A stretch of DNA of 64,000 bases from Dactylorhiza incarnata. Its lineage: Eukaryota; Streptophyta; Magnoliopsida; Asparagales; Orchidaceae. The notes under the pieces are model-generated. The model ran no database searches, was not told the DNA's origin, and was given only the letters and a program-made list of their open reading frames with translations. The stretch lies in the NCBI GenBank assembly GCA_033032865.1, contig JAWHQI010000028.1:6467001-6531000 (forward strand), given 5' to 3'. Numbering within the stretch: position 1 is the first letter of the stretch; each line of letters starts with the position of its first letter. The translations under genes and the position numbers were made by a program. Below are positions 43,062 through 54,499 of this stretch, piece by piece.

Positions 43062-43441
43062 CTCGGCTCCAAAGAAAAGGAGCGGAGAGGTGTGTAGCTT
43101 CTGTGGCCGCCCCGGCCATCTAGTGGAGAAATGTTTCAAGAGGAAGGGAGCTCAGAAGCAGCAGCGAGTGCTAGCAATCCAGGGTGCTCCGAAGGGTGAG
43201 GTGCTCTGCCAGTTGTGCAGGCAGAAAGGGCATGATGTGGCCCAGTGTTGGACCAAAGATAAAGTCTGCTTCCAGTGCAAGCAGAAGGGGCACATGAAGT
43301 TCCAATGCCCGCTGATTCAACCCCCGTTGCAGCCTGTACCGCTTCGAACCTTGCCGCCGCCGCAGCATCAGGATAAAGGAAGAGGAAAGCTGAACGTGTT
43401 AACCCAGGAGCAAGCGCAGTCTTCGACCCAAGTGATCGCAG
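43062..43441 (+). CDS. Element E nucleocapsid with three CCHC knuckles
   Basis: Open in the +1 frame relative to the gag start. Three C-x2-C-x4-H-x4-C knuckles: CSFCGRPGHLVEKC (from 43093), CQLCRQKGHDVAQC (43207-43248) and CFQCKQKGHMKFQC (from 43267). A P/Q-rich tail to VIAG follows. In unspliced RNA the frame meets TAG at 43444-43446, giving a Gag product. If 43442-43521 is spliced out, the frame continues into protease. Confidence 0.85.
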
Positions 43442-43521
43442 GTTAGACCTTAAGTCAACTGTTTAGTCTTGTTTATTTTTTTAGTTCGCTGTATTAGACT
43501 AGTTTCTCTTCGCGCTTATAG
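43442..43521 (+). other. Intron-like segment between gag and protease of E (80 nt)
   Basis: Begins GT (GTTAGACC) and ends AG (GCTTATAG), is rich in T, and carries a stop in the gag frame. Removing exactly these 80 nt joins ...VIAG to [20 protein letters not shown] with the codon GGA split across the junction. 80 is not a multiple of three, yet the downstream pol frame is exactly restored. Spliceosomal introns in this position of Ty3/gypsy elements are known from Ogre (Tat lineage). Splicing here is inferred, not shown. Confidence 0.6.
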
Positions 43522-46500
43522 GAAGATTTAAGGTAAAGAATCGTTGGGCGCGTGTTCTGTTCGATTCGGGTGCTACCCATTCGTTCGTAGCAAGGGCCTT
43601 CGTTGAGCGTCACCGTTTGACCCCTGAGCTGGGCAACGATTCGTTCCTCGTTAAGTTCCCTTCTGGTGATCTGGTGTCCTCGAACCAGTGCGTCCGAAGT
43701 TGCCCCGTTCTCTTAGGAGATTTCTTGGCTGTTGCTGATCTCAAAGTGTTGGACTTAGAAGACTTTGACGTAATATTGGGTATGGACTGGTTGTCCAGTT
43801 GTGATGCGGTCATCCGATGCAAGGAAAAGCGTCTGGACTTCGTGATGGACAACGGTCAACCCATGAGCATTTTTGGTTCTCCGTACCAGAGTTCTTCGAT
43901 AATTTCTGCGGTATGTGCTCGGAAACTGTTAATTTCCGGTTGTTTGGCTTACCTTGTTTTTGTAGTAGAAGTTGTTGGTGGTTCGCCGTGTATCGAGGAT
44001 ATTCTGGTGGTGCGAGAGTTTCCCGATGTCTTCCCTGCTAATCTCCCTGGTCTCCCGCCCGTTAGAGATGTGGAGTTCGTTATTGATCTTGAGCCTGGTA
44101 CTCGTCCAATTGCTAGGGCACCGTACCGTATGGCCCCGCGCGAGTTAGAAGAGTTGCGAACTCAGTTAGATGAGTTATTGCAGTGTGGTTTCATTAGGCC
44201 AAGTTCTTCTCCCTGGGGTGCTCCGGTTTTGTTCGTGAAAAAGAAGGACGGTTCCATGAGATTGTGCATAGACTATAGAGAATTAAACAAAGTGACCATC
44301 AAGAACAGGTATCCGTTGCCAAGGATAGATGATCTGTTTGATCAGTTGCGTGGTAGCACGGTGTTTTCAAAGATTGATCTTCGATCAGGTTACCATCAGT
44401 TGAGGATCCGTGAGTCGGACGTTCCCCGGACTGCCTTTCGTTCCCGGTATGGTCATTTTGAGTTTCTAGTCATGTCATTTGGTTTGACAAATGCACCCTC
44501 TGCATTTATGGACATGATGAACCGCGTGTTCAAGAATTTTCTGGACCATTTTGTGGTGGTATTCATAGATGATGTGCTGGTTTATTCTAGAAGTGCTGAA
44601 GAGCATGCTATGCATTTGCGCTTAGTGTTGTCTACTCTTAGAGAGCACAAGTTGTTTGCGAAGCTGAGTAAGTGCGAATTCTGGCTTTCTCAGGTGTCCT
44701 TCCTGGGTCATGTGGTGAACAAAGATGGAATTACGGTAGACCCCGCTAAAATTTCTGCCGTATTGGATTGGAAGACGCCTTCGACGCCTAAGGAGATAAG
44801 GAGTTTCCTAGGGTTGGCCGGATACTACAGGAGATTTGTCCAAGGATTTTCAGTGCTGTCCGCACCCTTGACTAAGCTTACCCAGAAGAATACTGCTTTT
44901 GTTTGGAGCGATAAGTGCGAAGAGGCCTTCCAAGAATTGAAGAGGCGTTTGTGTAGTGCTCCGGTGTTAGCCTTGCCGATCGAAGGGGTCGAGTATGCAG
45001 TTTATGCAGACGCATCTCACATTGGACTGGGTTGTGTGTTGATGCAAGAAGGGAAAGTGATTGCTTATGGGTCTAGACAATTGAAAGTTCATGAAAAGAA
45101 TTACCCTACGCATGACTTAGAATTCGCCGCAGTACTCTATGCTTTGAAGCTTTGGAGACACCTGTTATATGGAGTGTCATGCAAGATTTTCACGGATCAT
45201 AAAAGTCTGAAGTATGTCTTCACCCAGAAGGAGCTGAATCTGCGCCAGCGGAGGTGGTTGGAGTATGTGGCGGATTATGAAGTAGATATTCTGTACCATC
45301 CGGGTAAGGCTAATGTGGTGGCTGATGCCCTGAGCCGAAAAACCGCGCATATCTTCAATCTCTCAGTGCAGTCCTTAGTAGAGGAGTTTATGTTGATGGA
45401 TATCTCAGTCGGTAGTTGTACCGCACCCTCGAGCTTAGAGGCTGAAGAGCCTTCTTGGATTGCCCTTACTAGGATGCATCAGAAGGAAGATCCTGACTTG
45501 CAGCATCTTCGAAGTAGAACTGAAAAAGGAGAATTGCCAGATTTTTCAATCGATGATAAGGATACTTTGAGGTACCGAGGTAGGTATTGCGTCCCCGCGT
45601 TGGGAGAAATTCGGACAAAGATCTGTAGCGAGGCGCATGATTCTAGTGTTTCCTATCATCCTGGTTCCACGAAAATGTATAGAGATCTGAAGCAGATCGT
45701 TTGGTGGTCGGGTATGAAGAATGATATAGCGAAATATGTGTCAGAATGTTTAACTTGTCAGCGCGTGAAAGCATATCATAAGAGGCCTGGAGGTAAGTTG
45801 AACCCGTTAGATATTCCAAGCTGGAAGTGGGAGAGTATTTCGATGGACTTCATTACCGGTTTGCCGAGATCTCCCAGTGGTCATGACTCGGTGTGGGTTA
45901 TAGTAGATCGCTTGACAAAGTGTGCTCACTTTGTGCCGTTTAAGATTGGATACTCGATGGAGAAAATAGCAGAGCTGTATTTGGATGAAGTTATCAGATT
46001 GCATGGTGTGCCTGTGAGCATTGTGTCAGACCGAGACTCAAGGTACACGTCTCGTTTCTGGCAGAGTTTGCAGGGAGCCTTGGGTACTGACCTTAGGTAC
46101 TCTACCGCTTATCATCCCCAAACCAATGGTCAGACAGAAAGAGTAAATCAGATTTTGGAAGATATGATAAGGTGCTATATCTTAGATCATGGTGGAGCTT
46201 GGGATAAGCGGCTTGGATTGATGGAGTTCGCGTATAATAACAGTTATCAAGAAAGCCTTCAAATGGCCCCGTTTGAGGCTCTGTATGGGAGGCGTTGTCG
46301 GACTCCGTTGTTTTGGGCCGAGGTTGGTGAGAGTCCCTTGCTAGGCCCAGAGGCTTTGGAAGAGATGAATGTTGCTGTGACTCATATCCGCGAGAAGCTC
46401 CGTATTGCTCAGGAGCGGTATGAGAAGTATGCGAATCGAAGAAGAGTGGATTTAGAGTTTGCCGTTGGAGACAGGGTGTTCTTGAAAGTTTCTCCGATGC

Positions 46501-46562
46501 CTGGTATTAAGAGGTTTGGAAGGAACCACAAGTTGGATCCCCGGTATGTGGGACCTTTCTAG
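43522..46562 (+). CDS. Element E pol: protease, RT, RNase H, integrase
   Basis: Continuous frame of about 1010 codons. Protease DSGATHSF at 43563; RT with [38 protein letters not shown] and catalytic FIDDVLVYS (44562); RNase [21 protein letters not shown] and [10 protein letters not shown]; integrase zinc finger ([26 protein letters not shown]), and core residues in [24 protein letters not shown] and [19 protein letters not shown]. The frame ends at TAG 46560-46562 in GPF-stop-IVERIG, where relatives read a Q or E codon, so one nonsense change cuts off the chromodomain tail. The first methionine codon is not meaningful if it is expressed as a Gag-Pol fusion. Confidence 0.93.
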
Positions 46563-46880
46563 ATTGTTGAGCGCATCGGAGTGTCAACGTATAGATTGGA
46601 TTTGCCTGCTTCCTTCCCTAATGTTCACGATGTGTTTCATGTAAGCCAGTTGAGGAAGTGTTTGCGTAGTGATCGGCTTGTTCTTGATTCAGTGCCCGTT
46701 CTGCAACCCAATCTTTCTTATGTCGAAGAGCCTGTCCGAATCTTGGGGACTCAGGAGCGTGTGTTGAGAAGGAAGACGATCCCAATGGTTAAGGTTCTTT
46801 GGAAGAATCAGGGTGTCGAAAGCGCAACTTGGGAATTGGAGTCTGCTATGAGAGAGACTCATCCTAGCCTCTTCTCTTAG
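46563..46880 (+). pseudogene. Element E integrase C-terminus with chromodomain-like tail
   Basis: Same frame as pol after the TAG at 46560. It shows VSTYRLDLPASFPNVHDVFH, VSQLRKCL and then RILGTQERVLRRKTIPMVKV, LWKNQGVESATWELESAMRE, the chromodomain-like end of Tekay/Del chromoviruses that targets integration to chromatin. It ends at TAG 46878-46880. It is separated from pol only by the single nonsense codon. Confidence 0.85.
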
Positions 46881-46985
46881 ACTTCGGGTAAGTCTTCTTT
46901 TCTGTATCCTTAGAATTGTTTCTGTATCTTTCTTGATCCTTGGATTTCAAGTTTCGGGACGAAACTTCCTTTTAGGGGGAGTGAC

Positions 46986-49743
46986 TGTAACGCCCCTGAT
47001 TTTCGTTAATTATTTTACGTACCCTCTATGTCATAATTTTGGCGTAAGGGCGTTACGTCAGCTCGTCTAGTAGTGTGTTGAGCCTTAGCTTAGTTAAAGT
47101 ATGTCTTGTAGATCGAGCGTGCGAGATTTCGCATCGTTTCGAGTTAAAGTAAAGATTTTGGGTGGATTTCAAGATTTTAGCTACGGGAGGCTTTAGCCCG
47201 AGTTTGGCCCGTCGGAATTGAATTCTGACTTCGTCGTTGGATTCGTAGCGCCGTGTTTTAGTTAAGGTGCGAATTTCGTAGAAATCCGAGGTATTTTGGT
47301 CGCCCTCGCAGTTTAAGTAAATTGGGGAATTAATTAATTAATTAAATAATTAAATCAGGTCTTATATAAAGCATAAAATCCCTTTACCCTATTCATCTTC
47401 TTCCTCCCTCTATCAAATCAGCCGCCGAGCGAAAGGGCGAGTGCGGAGCTTCGAGGAGCGTTCGATCGGCGATTTCTAGGGCTGTAGTAGTCGGAATCGT
47501 GTTTGGAGAGAAGATTTGGAAAGCTCTCGGCGAGATCTTCGTTCTAGCGGTAAGCTTTTCCCGTTTTGTGGAATTTTTAGAGTTAGGGTAGTGACCTAAC
47601 CCCTTCTTTCGACCCGAAAAGTTTCAGGAATCTGTGCTCATGTGTTTCCCTAGCCGATCCATAGCTTTCGGAGCGGAGATCTTCGAGTTTGCAAGGTTTA
47701 AGGCAAGTGGCTTCCTCCTCCTTCTCTTTCGTTTCTCGAAGCATTGTTTCGCTTGTGTCGATTTCATGTCGCACGGTTTAACTTAAGTCTTGGAGTGTTG
47801 ATTTGTTGTCATGCAAAACCTATAACCTCCTTATTGTTCTCCCCTGATTCATCAAACTTCCTCCTATATACTTAACTATTAAATTGCTGTCAAGAAAATC
47901 ATCAGTTTTTACTCGAAAATTTCGGTTTCTGCTATTTCTCGAGAAATCATTTCTGCCTCTCGAGAAATCCTTTCAGGCTCTCGAGAAATCCTTTCTGCCT
48001 CTCGAGAAATCCTTTCAGGCTCTCGAGAAATCCTTTCTGCCTCTCGAGAAATCCTTTCAGGCTCTCGAGAAATCCTTTCTGCCTCTCGAGAAATCCTTTC
48101 AGGCTCTCGAGAAATCATTTCTGGCTCTCGAGAAATCCTTTCTGGCTCTCGAGAAATCCTTTCAGGCTCTCGAGAAATCCTTTCTGGCTCTCGAGAAATC
48201 CTTTCTGGCTCTCGAGAAATCCTTTCTGCCTCTCGAGAAATCCTTTCAGGCTCTCGAGAAATCCTTTCTGCCTCTCGAGAAATCCTTTCAGGCTCTCGAG
48301 AAATCCTTTCTGGCTCTCGAGAAATCCTTTCTGGCTCTCGAGAAATCCTTTCAGGCTCTCGAGAACTCCTTTCTGCCTCTCGAGAAATCATTCTGCCTCT
48401 CGAGAAATCATTCTGCCTCTCGAAAAATCCCTCTGGCTCTCATGAAATTACAGACTTCCTCTCATGAAATTACAGACTTCCTCTCATGAAATTACAGACT
48501 TCCTCTCATGAAATTACAGACTTCCTCTCATGAAATACAGACTTTTACTCAAGAAATCCCTGAACCTTCTGATCGAAGTTTTGGGCCATTTTCTTCATAT
48601 ATTACCCTATTCTTAGAGTGTTATGGTGTTGTTATTCCGGATTACGCCCCGTGTTTTAATTAAAGATTAAATTTGTTAAGAACCACTGTCTTTATCCTTG
48701 CACGGTAGTCGTGTTTGGGGGATAGTGGGGGAATGTTATAGCCTTGCACGGTAATCGTGTTTGGGTGGTTGGGTCTAGTGGTACCCCCACCTGGTTTTGG
48801 GCTTTGGGTAGCGGAGGTAGTTAACCGCTCCCGTATAATTTGAGCTGATCAGTCTCTTTAATTGATGAAACTAAATAAATGAACGTGTTGTTCCTCTTTT
48901 GATATTTAGTGCACTTGATGCTTGTTGGTTCTTTGTTCAGAGCTCTCTTTCGGTAAATTTGGCTTGGGTTGGTACCCCTTATGCCTTGCTTGTTTTTCTG
49001 CTAGATTTCTGCCACTTGTAATCCCTTGCTGAGGCGTTCTTTGTTTTATTGACTGCCTCAGGTTCAGAGCCGTAACGGCTAGTGGTGTAGCCTGAAGTTC
49101 AGAGTTTTAGTAGCTGTTCACCCCGCTGCTGCGAGGTAGTTGTTTTTAGTTACTTCTTGTGCTCAGACATACTAGTTGGTGCCAATGGGTTAGTGTCATG
49201 TTGTTGACGCCCATTGTGCCCCTTTTTTATACTTTATAGTTTATTTGCCAGATTATGCCACTACTTTTAGATCTTGAGTATCTTACCCTCTGGGAATGAT
49301 TTATGTTAGGTGCATTATAGTTATAAAATGGTTTTTCTTCATCCTCATTGCATTCTTTCTAACTAAAACCCTTAACTTTAAAGTCGTCTAAAGGTATTTT
49401 CTACTCTTACAGTATGCCTAGTTATGTGCATATCACTTACGTCATGCTCCGTCGTTTGCATACATGTAGGACTTTAAGTAAACTAAATCAAGTATTTTCC
49501 GCTGCAATTATATATACTTTCTCGGTGGACTAGTTGATCCACGAACTGAGAGACACAGTTCTTATCTCAAAACCCCTAATAAATGATTTCAAATGATGAC
49601 TTATCATATAATCATGTTTGTTTAGTTAAGTAATAGGTTCCCTCCTGAGCGTCTACAGTTGTCTCCTGTATGACGTGGCATCATGACGTGTATTTTCTCT
49701 TACTCTGATATTCTTAAATTCGGAGAAAATGCGGGTTGTGACA
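46986..49743 (+). repeat. Element E 3' LTR (2758 bp)
   Basis: TGTAACGCCCC to GGGTTGTGACA, near-identical to the 5' LTR. 21-bp array (~22 copies, 47936-48430) and 22-bp array (five copies, 48438-48545). It is followed by the target duplication TCTAT. Confidence 0.95.
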
Positions 49744-51041
49744 TCTATGTCACTACCTGAGTGTGATAGAGGGGCCCTGATGCCAACCTTAGCAGCAGGA
49801 AAACCCTCATCTTATTCAGCTACAAACAACCCAATGTAGGCTTCTTCTTCTTCTTCTTCTTCTTCTTCTTCTTCTGAATCTGAGGATGATGACTCAGATT
49901 CACTCAAACTTTTCTCCTTCTTTGCTAGGAAGGATTTTTCACCCTTCCTTCCCTTCTGGTGATGAGGTTTCTTCTCACCTCTTTCCTTTCTTTTGACTGG
50001 ACAGTCAGCTATGACATGTCCAGGCTTGCTGCAACAATAACATATCACATTATTTGAAATATGTTTAACATGTTTAGGATCATACCTGACACCCTTGGGG
50101 TGATGTCTGTCTGATCTACTATGATCCTTCCTGGGATGTAAGGAGGAGGAAGGTTTGTTCTTCCACTGATTTCTCATCATCAGCTTCTTGAATTGCCTTG
50201 AGAAGGCAGCAAATTACTCATCAGATGAGGTGCTGTCTGATGTGCTAAGCTCGGAATTTTTTGAGTCAGCAACCCTCCTTGGTGGAGAAGGCATTCTGGT
50301 CTTGCTCTTCTTAAAGCTTTCATCTTTGAGAGCCATAGCTCTCTCCCTTGCATGAGGCCCGGTGGATGTGTCCTCCTCCTTCCTTACAGACAACTTCATC
50401 TCATAGGAGAGCAACTTTCCAAACAAAGTATGGGGAGGGGTCTCATCCAGCTTTGTCACTTATCTGATGGCACATATCTTTGTATCCCAATCTCTTGTAA
50501 GAGATCTTAGGAATTTGTCATTCAGCTCATAATGGCTGAAGACCCTTCCATAGGTCCTCAGCTCATTTACCACCATAAAGAATCTGTCATAGAAATCAAC
50601 TATGCATTCCAGGCTGTGTTGCCTGAAGGCTTCATACTCCTGATTAAGGAGGGATTTCCTATCATCCCTCACTTCTTTAGTACCTTCTATATACACAATG
50701 AGTGTATCCCACATATCCTTGGTTGTCTCACAGTGCACCGAGTTTTAGAAGATGGAATCATCAATTGCATTTACTATTATATTTTGTGCTCTTTTGTCCA
50801 TGGCAGCAAGTGCAATTTCATCCTTAGTCATTTCAGCATATGACTTGGCCACTTGTCTAGTAGGATCAATAGTGGAGGGCTTTGTGAAGACAGAAGGACC
50901 CTCCTTGACAGTAATATAAATCCTAGGGTATGAGGCTTCCATGAATCGCCTTACCCTTTGCTTCCACATGCCAAAAGTCTCCTTTTTGCATATGGGCAAC
51001 TTCATAGACCCCATTTCCTTCTGACCTCTAGTGGCAGCCAT
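49744..51041 (-). pseudogene. Element A gag, N-terminal part
   Basis: Minus-strand frame from ATG 51041: KEMGSMKLPICKKETFGMWK, AMDKRAQNIIVNAIDDSIF, then ETTKDMWDTLIVYIEGTKEV, LNDKFLRSLTRDWDTKICAI, and the first zinc knuckle CYCCSKPGHVIADC. In-frame stops at 50745-50747, 50460-50462 and 50214-50216. A run of glutamates is coded by a (CTT)n microsatellite (49841-49875). The reading continues at 38772 beyond element E. It is about 82% like element I gag in the aligned parts by eye. Confidence 0.85.
49841..49875. repeat. (CTT)n microsatellite in element A gag
   Basis: About twelve CTT units; on the minus strand GAA codons give a poly-Glu run. Element I has a shorter acidic run at the same place. 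Confidence 0.9.
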
Positions 51042-51108
51042 TGGATTCAGATTTGACTACACCTATGTAGGATCTGGTCAGACTGTTAAGTCCTTAATGA
51101 CCAACCTC

Positions 51109-51120
51109 CCTCTGATACCA
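51109..51120 (-). other. Primer binding site of element A
   Basis: Minus-strand TGGTATCAGAGG, two bases inside the LTR boundary at 51123. Confidence 0.85.
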
Positions 51121-51996
51121 CTTGATAGTTTATATGGTAGTAGTCTAATTCACCTAGGGGGTGAATAGGTCTCTTTGATTTTCTTATGTGCTGCTAGCAG
51201 TTAATAGATAATACACAAAAACTCAAGCACACCACAGAAAACACATAGTCCTTTATAGTGGTTCCCCAAGACAGCATGTCTATGGGTAGTCCACTTTCCC
51301 TCTACACCTTTCTAACAGCGTATTAGACAATGCAACCTCCTCCAAACTCATCTCCAAGAGCTTACAACACAGATCCCACAGGATCTCTCAGGTTTGCTCC
51401 AAACCCTACCTCAGGCCCAACCAGCCCTACCTCTCAGAGTGCTCCAACTCTTACAACTCTGAAATCTACTAATTTCCTACCTCAGGACTATCAAGAATCC
51501 CTACCTCAGACCGCCACAGAGATCCTGCACCTCAAGCTGGGAATACAGCTCTACTATCTCAGGCTAAACATGCCTACACACTCAGGCTCAACAGCCTTAC
51601 AATTTCAGGTTCAACAACCCTACAGCTCAGGCAAAATGCCCTACAAACTCAGAACAAGATTGTTCTTATAGTGGTTATAAGTTATGCTTACAACAGATGA
51701 CAGCAAAGATGTATCCTTCATCCTTTTGTCTTATGTTGTTGATGCACAGTTGGTGCTGCCTTGAAGCAGGGCTGAATGGTAAAACTTCAGACCTTGCTCC
51801 TATCTGATCTTCCTCTTCAGCAGATGAGGAAAGATCAAGTTGCTCTTCTTGAATCAATCTGGAAGAACTATCTTCTCTCCTTATATCTGCTAGCTGGTTT
51901 AGGAAGCAGGAGGAGAGCACTTGTGGAAGTCGTCAATGAAATAATGCAGTTTTCTTTCCACTTTTCAGCACATCTTCTGAAATGTCCTAACTTGTT

Positions 51997-52004
51997 CTTT
52001 TATA
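51997..52004 (-). promoter_or_regulatory. TATA box of element A LTR
   Basis: Minus-strand TATAAAAG in the context GGTATAAAAGAACAAG, about 130 bp downstream of the palindrome array. Confidence 0.6.
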
Positions 52005-52130
52005 CCTCTTCCACCTTAAACGACTCTAAGGAGGGCCCTGCCATAGTATGGAGGAGGATATTATACTTTATCTTGCTTTAGCCACTTACGCCAAAAGTAG
52101 ATCCCGCCAATGTTGTATTCAGATTTGAAT

Positions 52131-52330
52131 CTGTCTCAGCGGTTGGGATGAGACAATCTTCAGTCTCAGCCGTTGAGATTTCTTCATCTCAACAAATCTG
52201 CTGAGATAGATTGTCTTCTCAGCGGATCTGTCTAAATGCAGCTCAGCTGAGGCAGAACCTTTCTCAACGGCTCCGGGCCTTGTCTCAGTGGTTCAGCTGA
52301 GACAGTGAGGTTGTCTCGGCGGTTTTGACA
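52131..52330. repeat. GTCTCAGCGG palindrome array in element A U3
   Basis: About eight units or half-units of GTCTCAGCGG / CCGCTGAGAC with one-base variants. The unit at 52282-52300 matches 10188-10206 in the pol-ORF3 spacer of the same element at 18 of 19 bases. Confidence 0.85.
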
Positions 52331-52484
52331 GTAAACCACAGACCATATTCCAATGCTTGGAATGAACTAACCCTGCTTAGACATGATGTAAAATAGGTTT
52401 TATCAAATATAATATGTACTTAGCATTATGTGTGATGCCTCTTCAAATCAAGGGAACATTGAGGGTAATATTCCCAACAACGCT

Positions 52485-53751
52485 TGACAGTGATGAGGTG
52501 ATCTGAGCTGGGCTTAGATAAGCGTCGAGATAAAATGCTAACATTAGTTTCAATGTCTTGCCTGGAATTCGTGAGGTAAATGAGTGACCCTGACCCCACT
52601 AGGCTTATACACTCCTCTTTTGAAATAGAAGCTTGGCGCATGTTGTCATAGGGGTTAAGATTGGATTGCACTCAGTCATGCCAAATTTCTCAAGTATCTT
52701 ATCAATGTAGTGTTCTTGGCTGATGAAAATTATTCCTTGTAGTTGCTTGATTTGAAACCCAAGGAAAAACTTCATCAAACCAAGATCACTCATCTCATAT
52801 TCTTTCTTCATGATATTTTTAAAATCATTAACAATTTTTGAGGTTGATCCAATGAAAATGAGATCTTGAACATAAAGGCAGAGTAGAAGAAAGTGATTAG
52901 GAATAAACCTTTTTGAGTACAAAGAAGGTTCATTCTTGCTTATAAGATATCCAGTGGAGATCAGATAGGAGTCTATCTTCTAATTCCATGCTCTGGGTGC
53001 CTGTTTTAAACCGTAGAGAGCCTTTCAAAGACGATAAACTTTTCCTTCTTCTCCTGGTTTTTCAAAACCTTCTGGTTGAGATACATATATTTCTTCATTT
53101 ATGTTGCTATTGGGAAAGACTGACTTTACATCAAGCTGATGAACCAGTGTTCCTGTTTGTGCCACGACAGCTAGCAAAGCCCTGATGGTTTCCATTCGTG
53201 CTGCTAGGTATAACCTTTGGCTACAATTTTGGAATTATACCTTACAACTCTCCCTTCTTCGTCATGCTTAAATTTATAAACCCATTTCAAGTTTATAATG
53301 TTTTTATTTTGTGGTTTAAAAACCAATTCCCAAGTTTTGTTCTTCCCCGCCATTGCTATTTCATCTTACATTGCTTTCACACAAGTTGGATCATTTACTG
53401 CTGCAGAGAAGTCCTCGGGTTCTTCTTTGGTAAGAAAATCAATGTCAGTTTGATTATAAATGTCAGATAAAGATCTATAACTCTTGGGAGATGATGACTT
53501 CTCTACAGAATCAGAATCAATTGTAGGAGTAATATCTTGATCAATTTCCTCTGTTGGTTCAGATGACTGATAATCAGTGAGGACAACCCCAACAGGAAGA
53601 GATGAAGAGATTGGAGCTTGATTACAGTCCCACGAAGCTTTCCCATCAAAGATGACGTCCCTGAAAATGTGAAGTTGTTGAGTTTCTGGATTGTAAATGT
53701 GGTAAGCTATAGACTACAAGCTATACCCCAAGAATACCCCCTTTACTGCTT
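52485..53751 (-). pseudogene. Element J reverse transcriptase, decayed
   Basis: Minus strand. The N-terminal part (53751-52990) has many frame changes. Then LCLYVQDLIFIGSTSKIVND (catalytic YVDD changed to YVQD), YEMSDLGLMKFFLGFQIKQL, IIFISQEHYIDKILEKFGM and, after a frame change near 52605, LVGSGSLIYLTNSRQDIETN. It is interrupted by element A at 52480. Confidence 0.8.
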
Positions 53752-54480
53752 TCATTTCAAGTTTTTTATATTCTCCTTTGGAATATGACGATAGGCAAGG
53801 CACCCGAATGTCCTGAAATGTTGGACATTTGGTTTATTCCTTCGCCAGAGTTCATATGGAGTAGCTGACTCAAGACTTCTTGTTGGAGATCTGTTTAACA
53901 CATATACATCTATATGGACAGCTTTTGCCCAAAACTCTTCAGGGAGATGATGGTGTTTCAACATTGCTCTTACTTTTTCTATAATTGTTATGTTCTTCAT
54001 TTCTACCACACCATTCTGTTCAGGAGATCGCAATAGAGCTCCATGTGGATGCCATAACTTCTTCAGTAAACCATGAACTCCTCTCCAACGAACTCTCCTC
54101 CACGATCTGTTCTCAGTCTTCTTATGTTGCATCCACTTTCATTTTCAGCAAGTGCTTTAAATTCTTTGAATTTTGCAAAGGCCTTTGAATTGTTCTGTAG
54201 AAACTAAATCCAGGAATATCTGGAATAATCATCTATAAGGCACAAGTAATACCTCATTCCTACTAAGGAGGGGGTAGTAGAGGGCCCCCATAGGTCAACA
54301 TGAATAAGCTATAATGGCTGCTGAGCTCTCCATGTAGCAGTGATTGTGAAAGATTGACGATGAATCTTTCCCATGATGCAGTCTTCACACATAGGATTTT
54401 CATTTTGTAGCCCAATCACCATTCCCTTTTGTTGAAGTAATTGAAGATATTTGTAGTTTAAATGAGCAAACCAGTGGTTA
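53752..54480 (-). pseudogene. Element J integrase
   Basis: Minus strand: HVDLWGPSTTPSLVG (first Asp), RTDRGGEFVGEEF (second Asp), SPEQNGVVEMKNITIIEKVR (catalytic Glu kept), LPEEFWAKAVHIDVYVLNRS, FGCLAYRHIPKENI. Stops and frame changes occur near 54120-54240. Confidence 0.82.
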
Positions 54481-54499
54481 AAGAGAAAATAGATCTACA

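Larger units (their letters stand above)
38773..49743 (+). mobile_element. Element E: Tekay/Del-type Ty3/gypsy chromovirus, nearly intact
   Basis: Perfect target duplication TCTAT (38768-38772, 49744-49748). LTRs 38773-41533 and 46986-49743 differ at about seven bases plus repeat copy number. PBS at 41536, then gag, three CCHC knuckles, protease, RT, RNase H, integrase, chromodomain-like tail and a purine tract TTTTAGGGGGAG before the 3' LTR. Domain order RT-RH-IN makes it Ty3/gypsy. Three lesions or features break the reading: a frame slip near 43040, the intron-like segment 43442-43521 and a TAG at 46560. It is inserted in gag of element A. Confidence 0.95.
91..52479 (-). mobile_element. 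Element A: SIRE-type Ty1/copia, interrupted by I, B, C and E
   Basis: Five separated minus-strand pieces (52479-49744, 38772-38139, 16994-15150, 11143-8307, 838-91) join in the order 5' LTR, PBS, gag, protease, integrase, start of RT, spacer, ORF3. Each break coincides with the target duplication of a younger element, and the reading resumes at the same place in the protein. The RT core and RNase H are missing between about 10390 and 10490. The left LTR is outside the window. The right LTR ends ...CCCAACA at 52479, next to RT sequence of element J, so A is nested in J. A is non-functional. Confidence 0.85.
51123..52479 (-). repeat. Element A 5' LTR (1357 bp)
   Basis: Minus-strand TGTTGGGAATATTACCC (52479) to AAACTATCA (51123). 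Order in transcription: GTCTCAGCGG palindromes, TATA (52004-51997), CCTACCTCAGGC leader repeats (51660-51405), U5 block (51310-51233), CACCCCCTAGGTGAATT near the end. Its right neighbour is RT sequence of element J. Confidence 0.9.
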
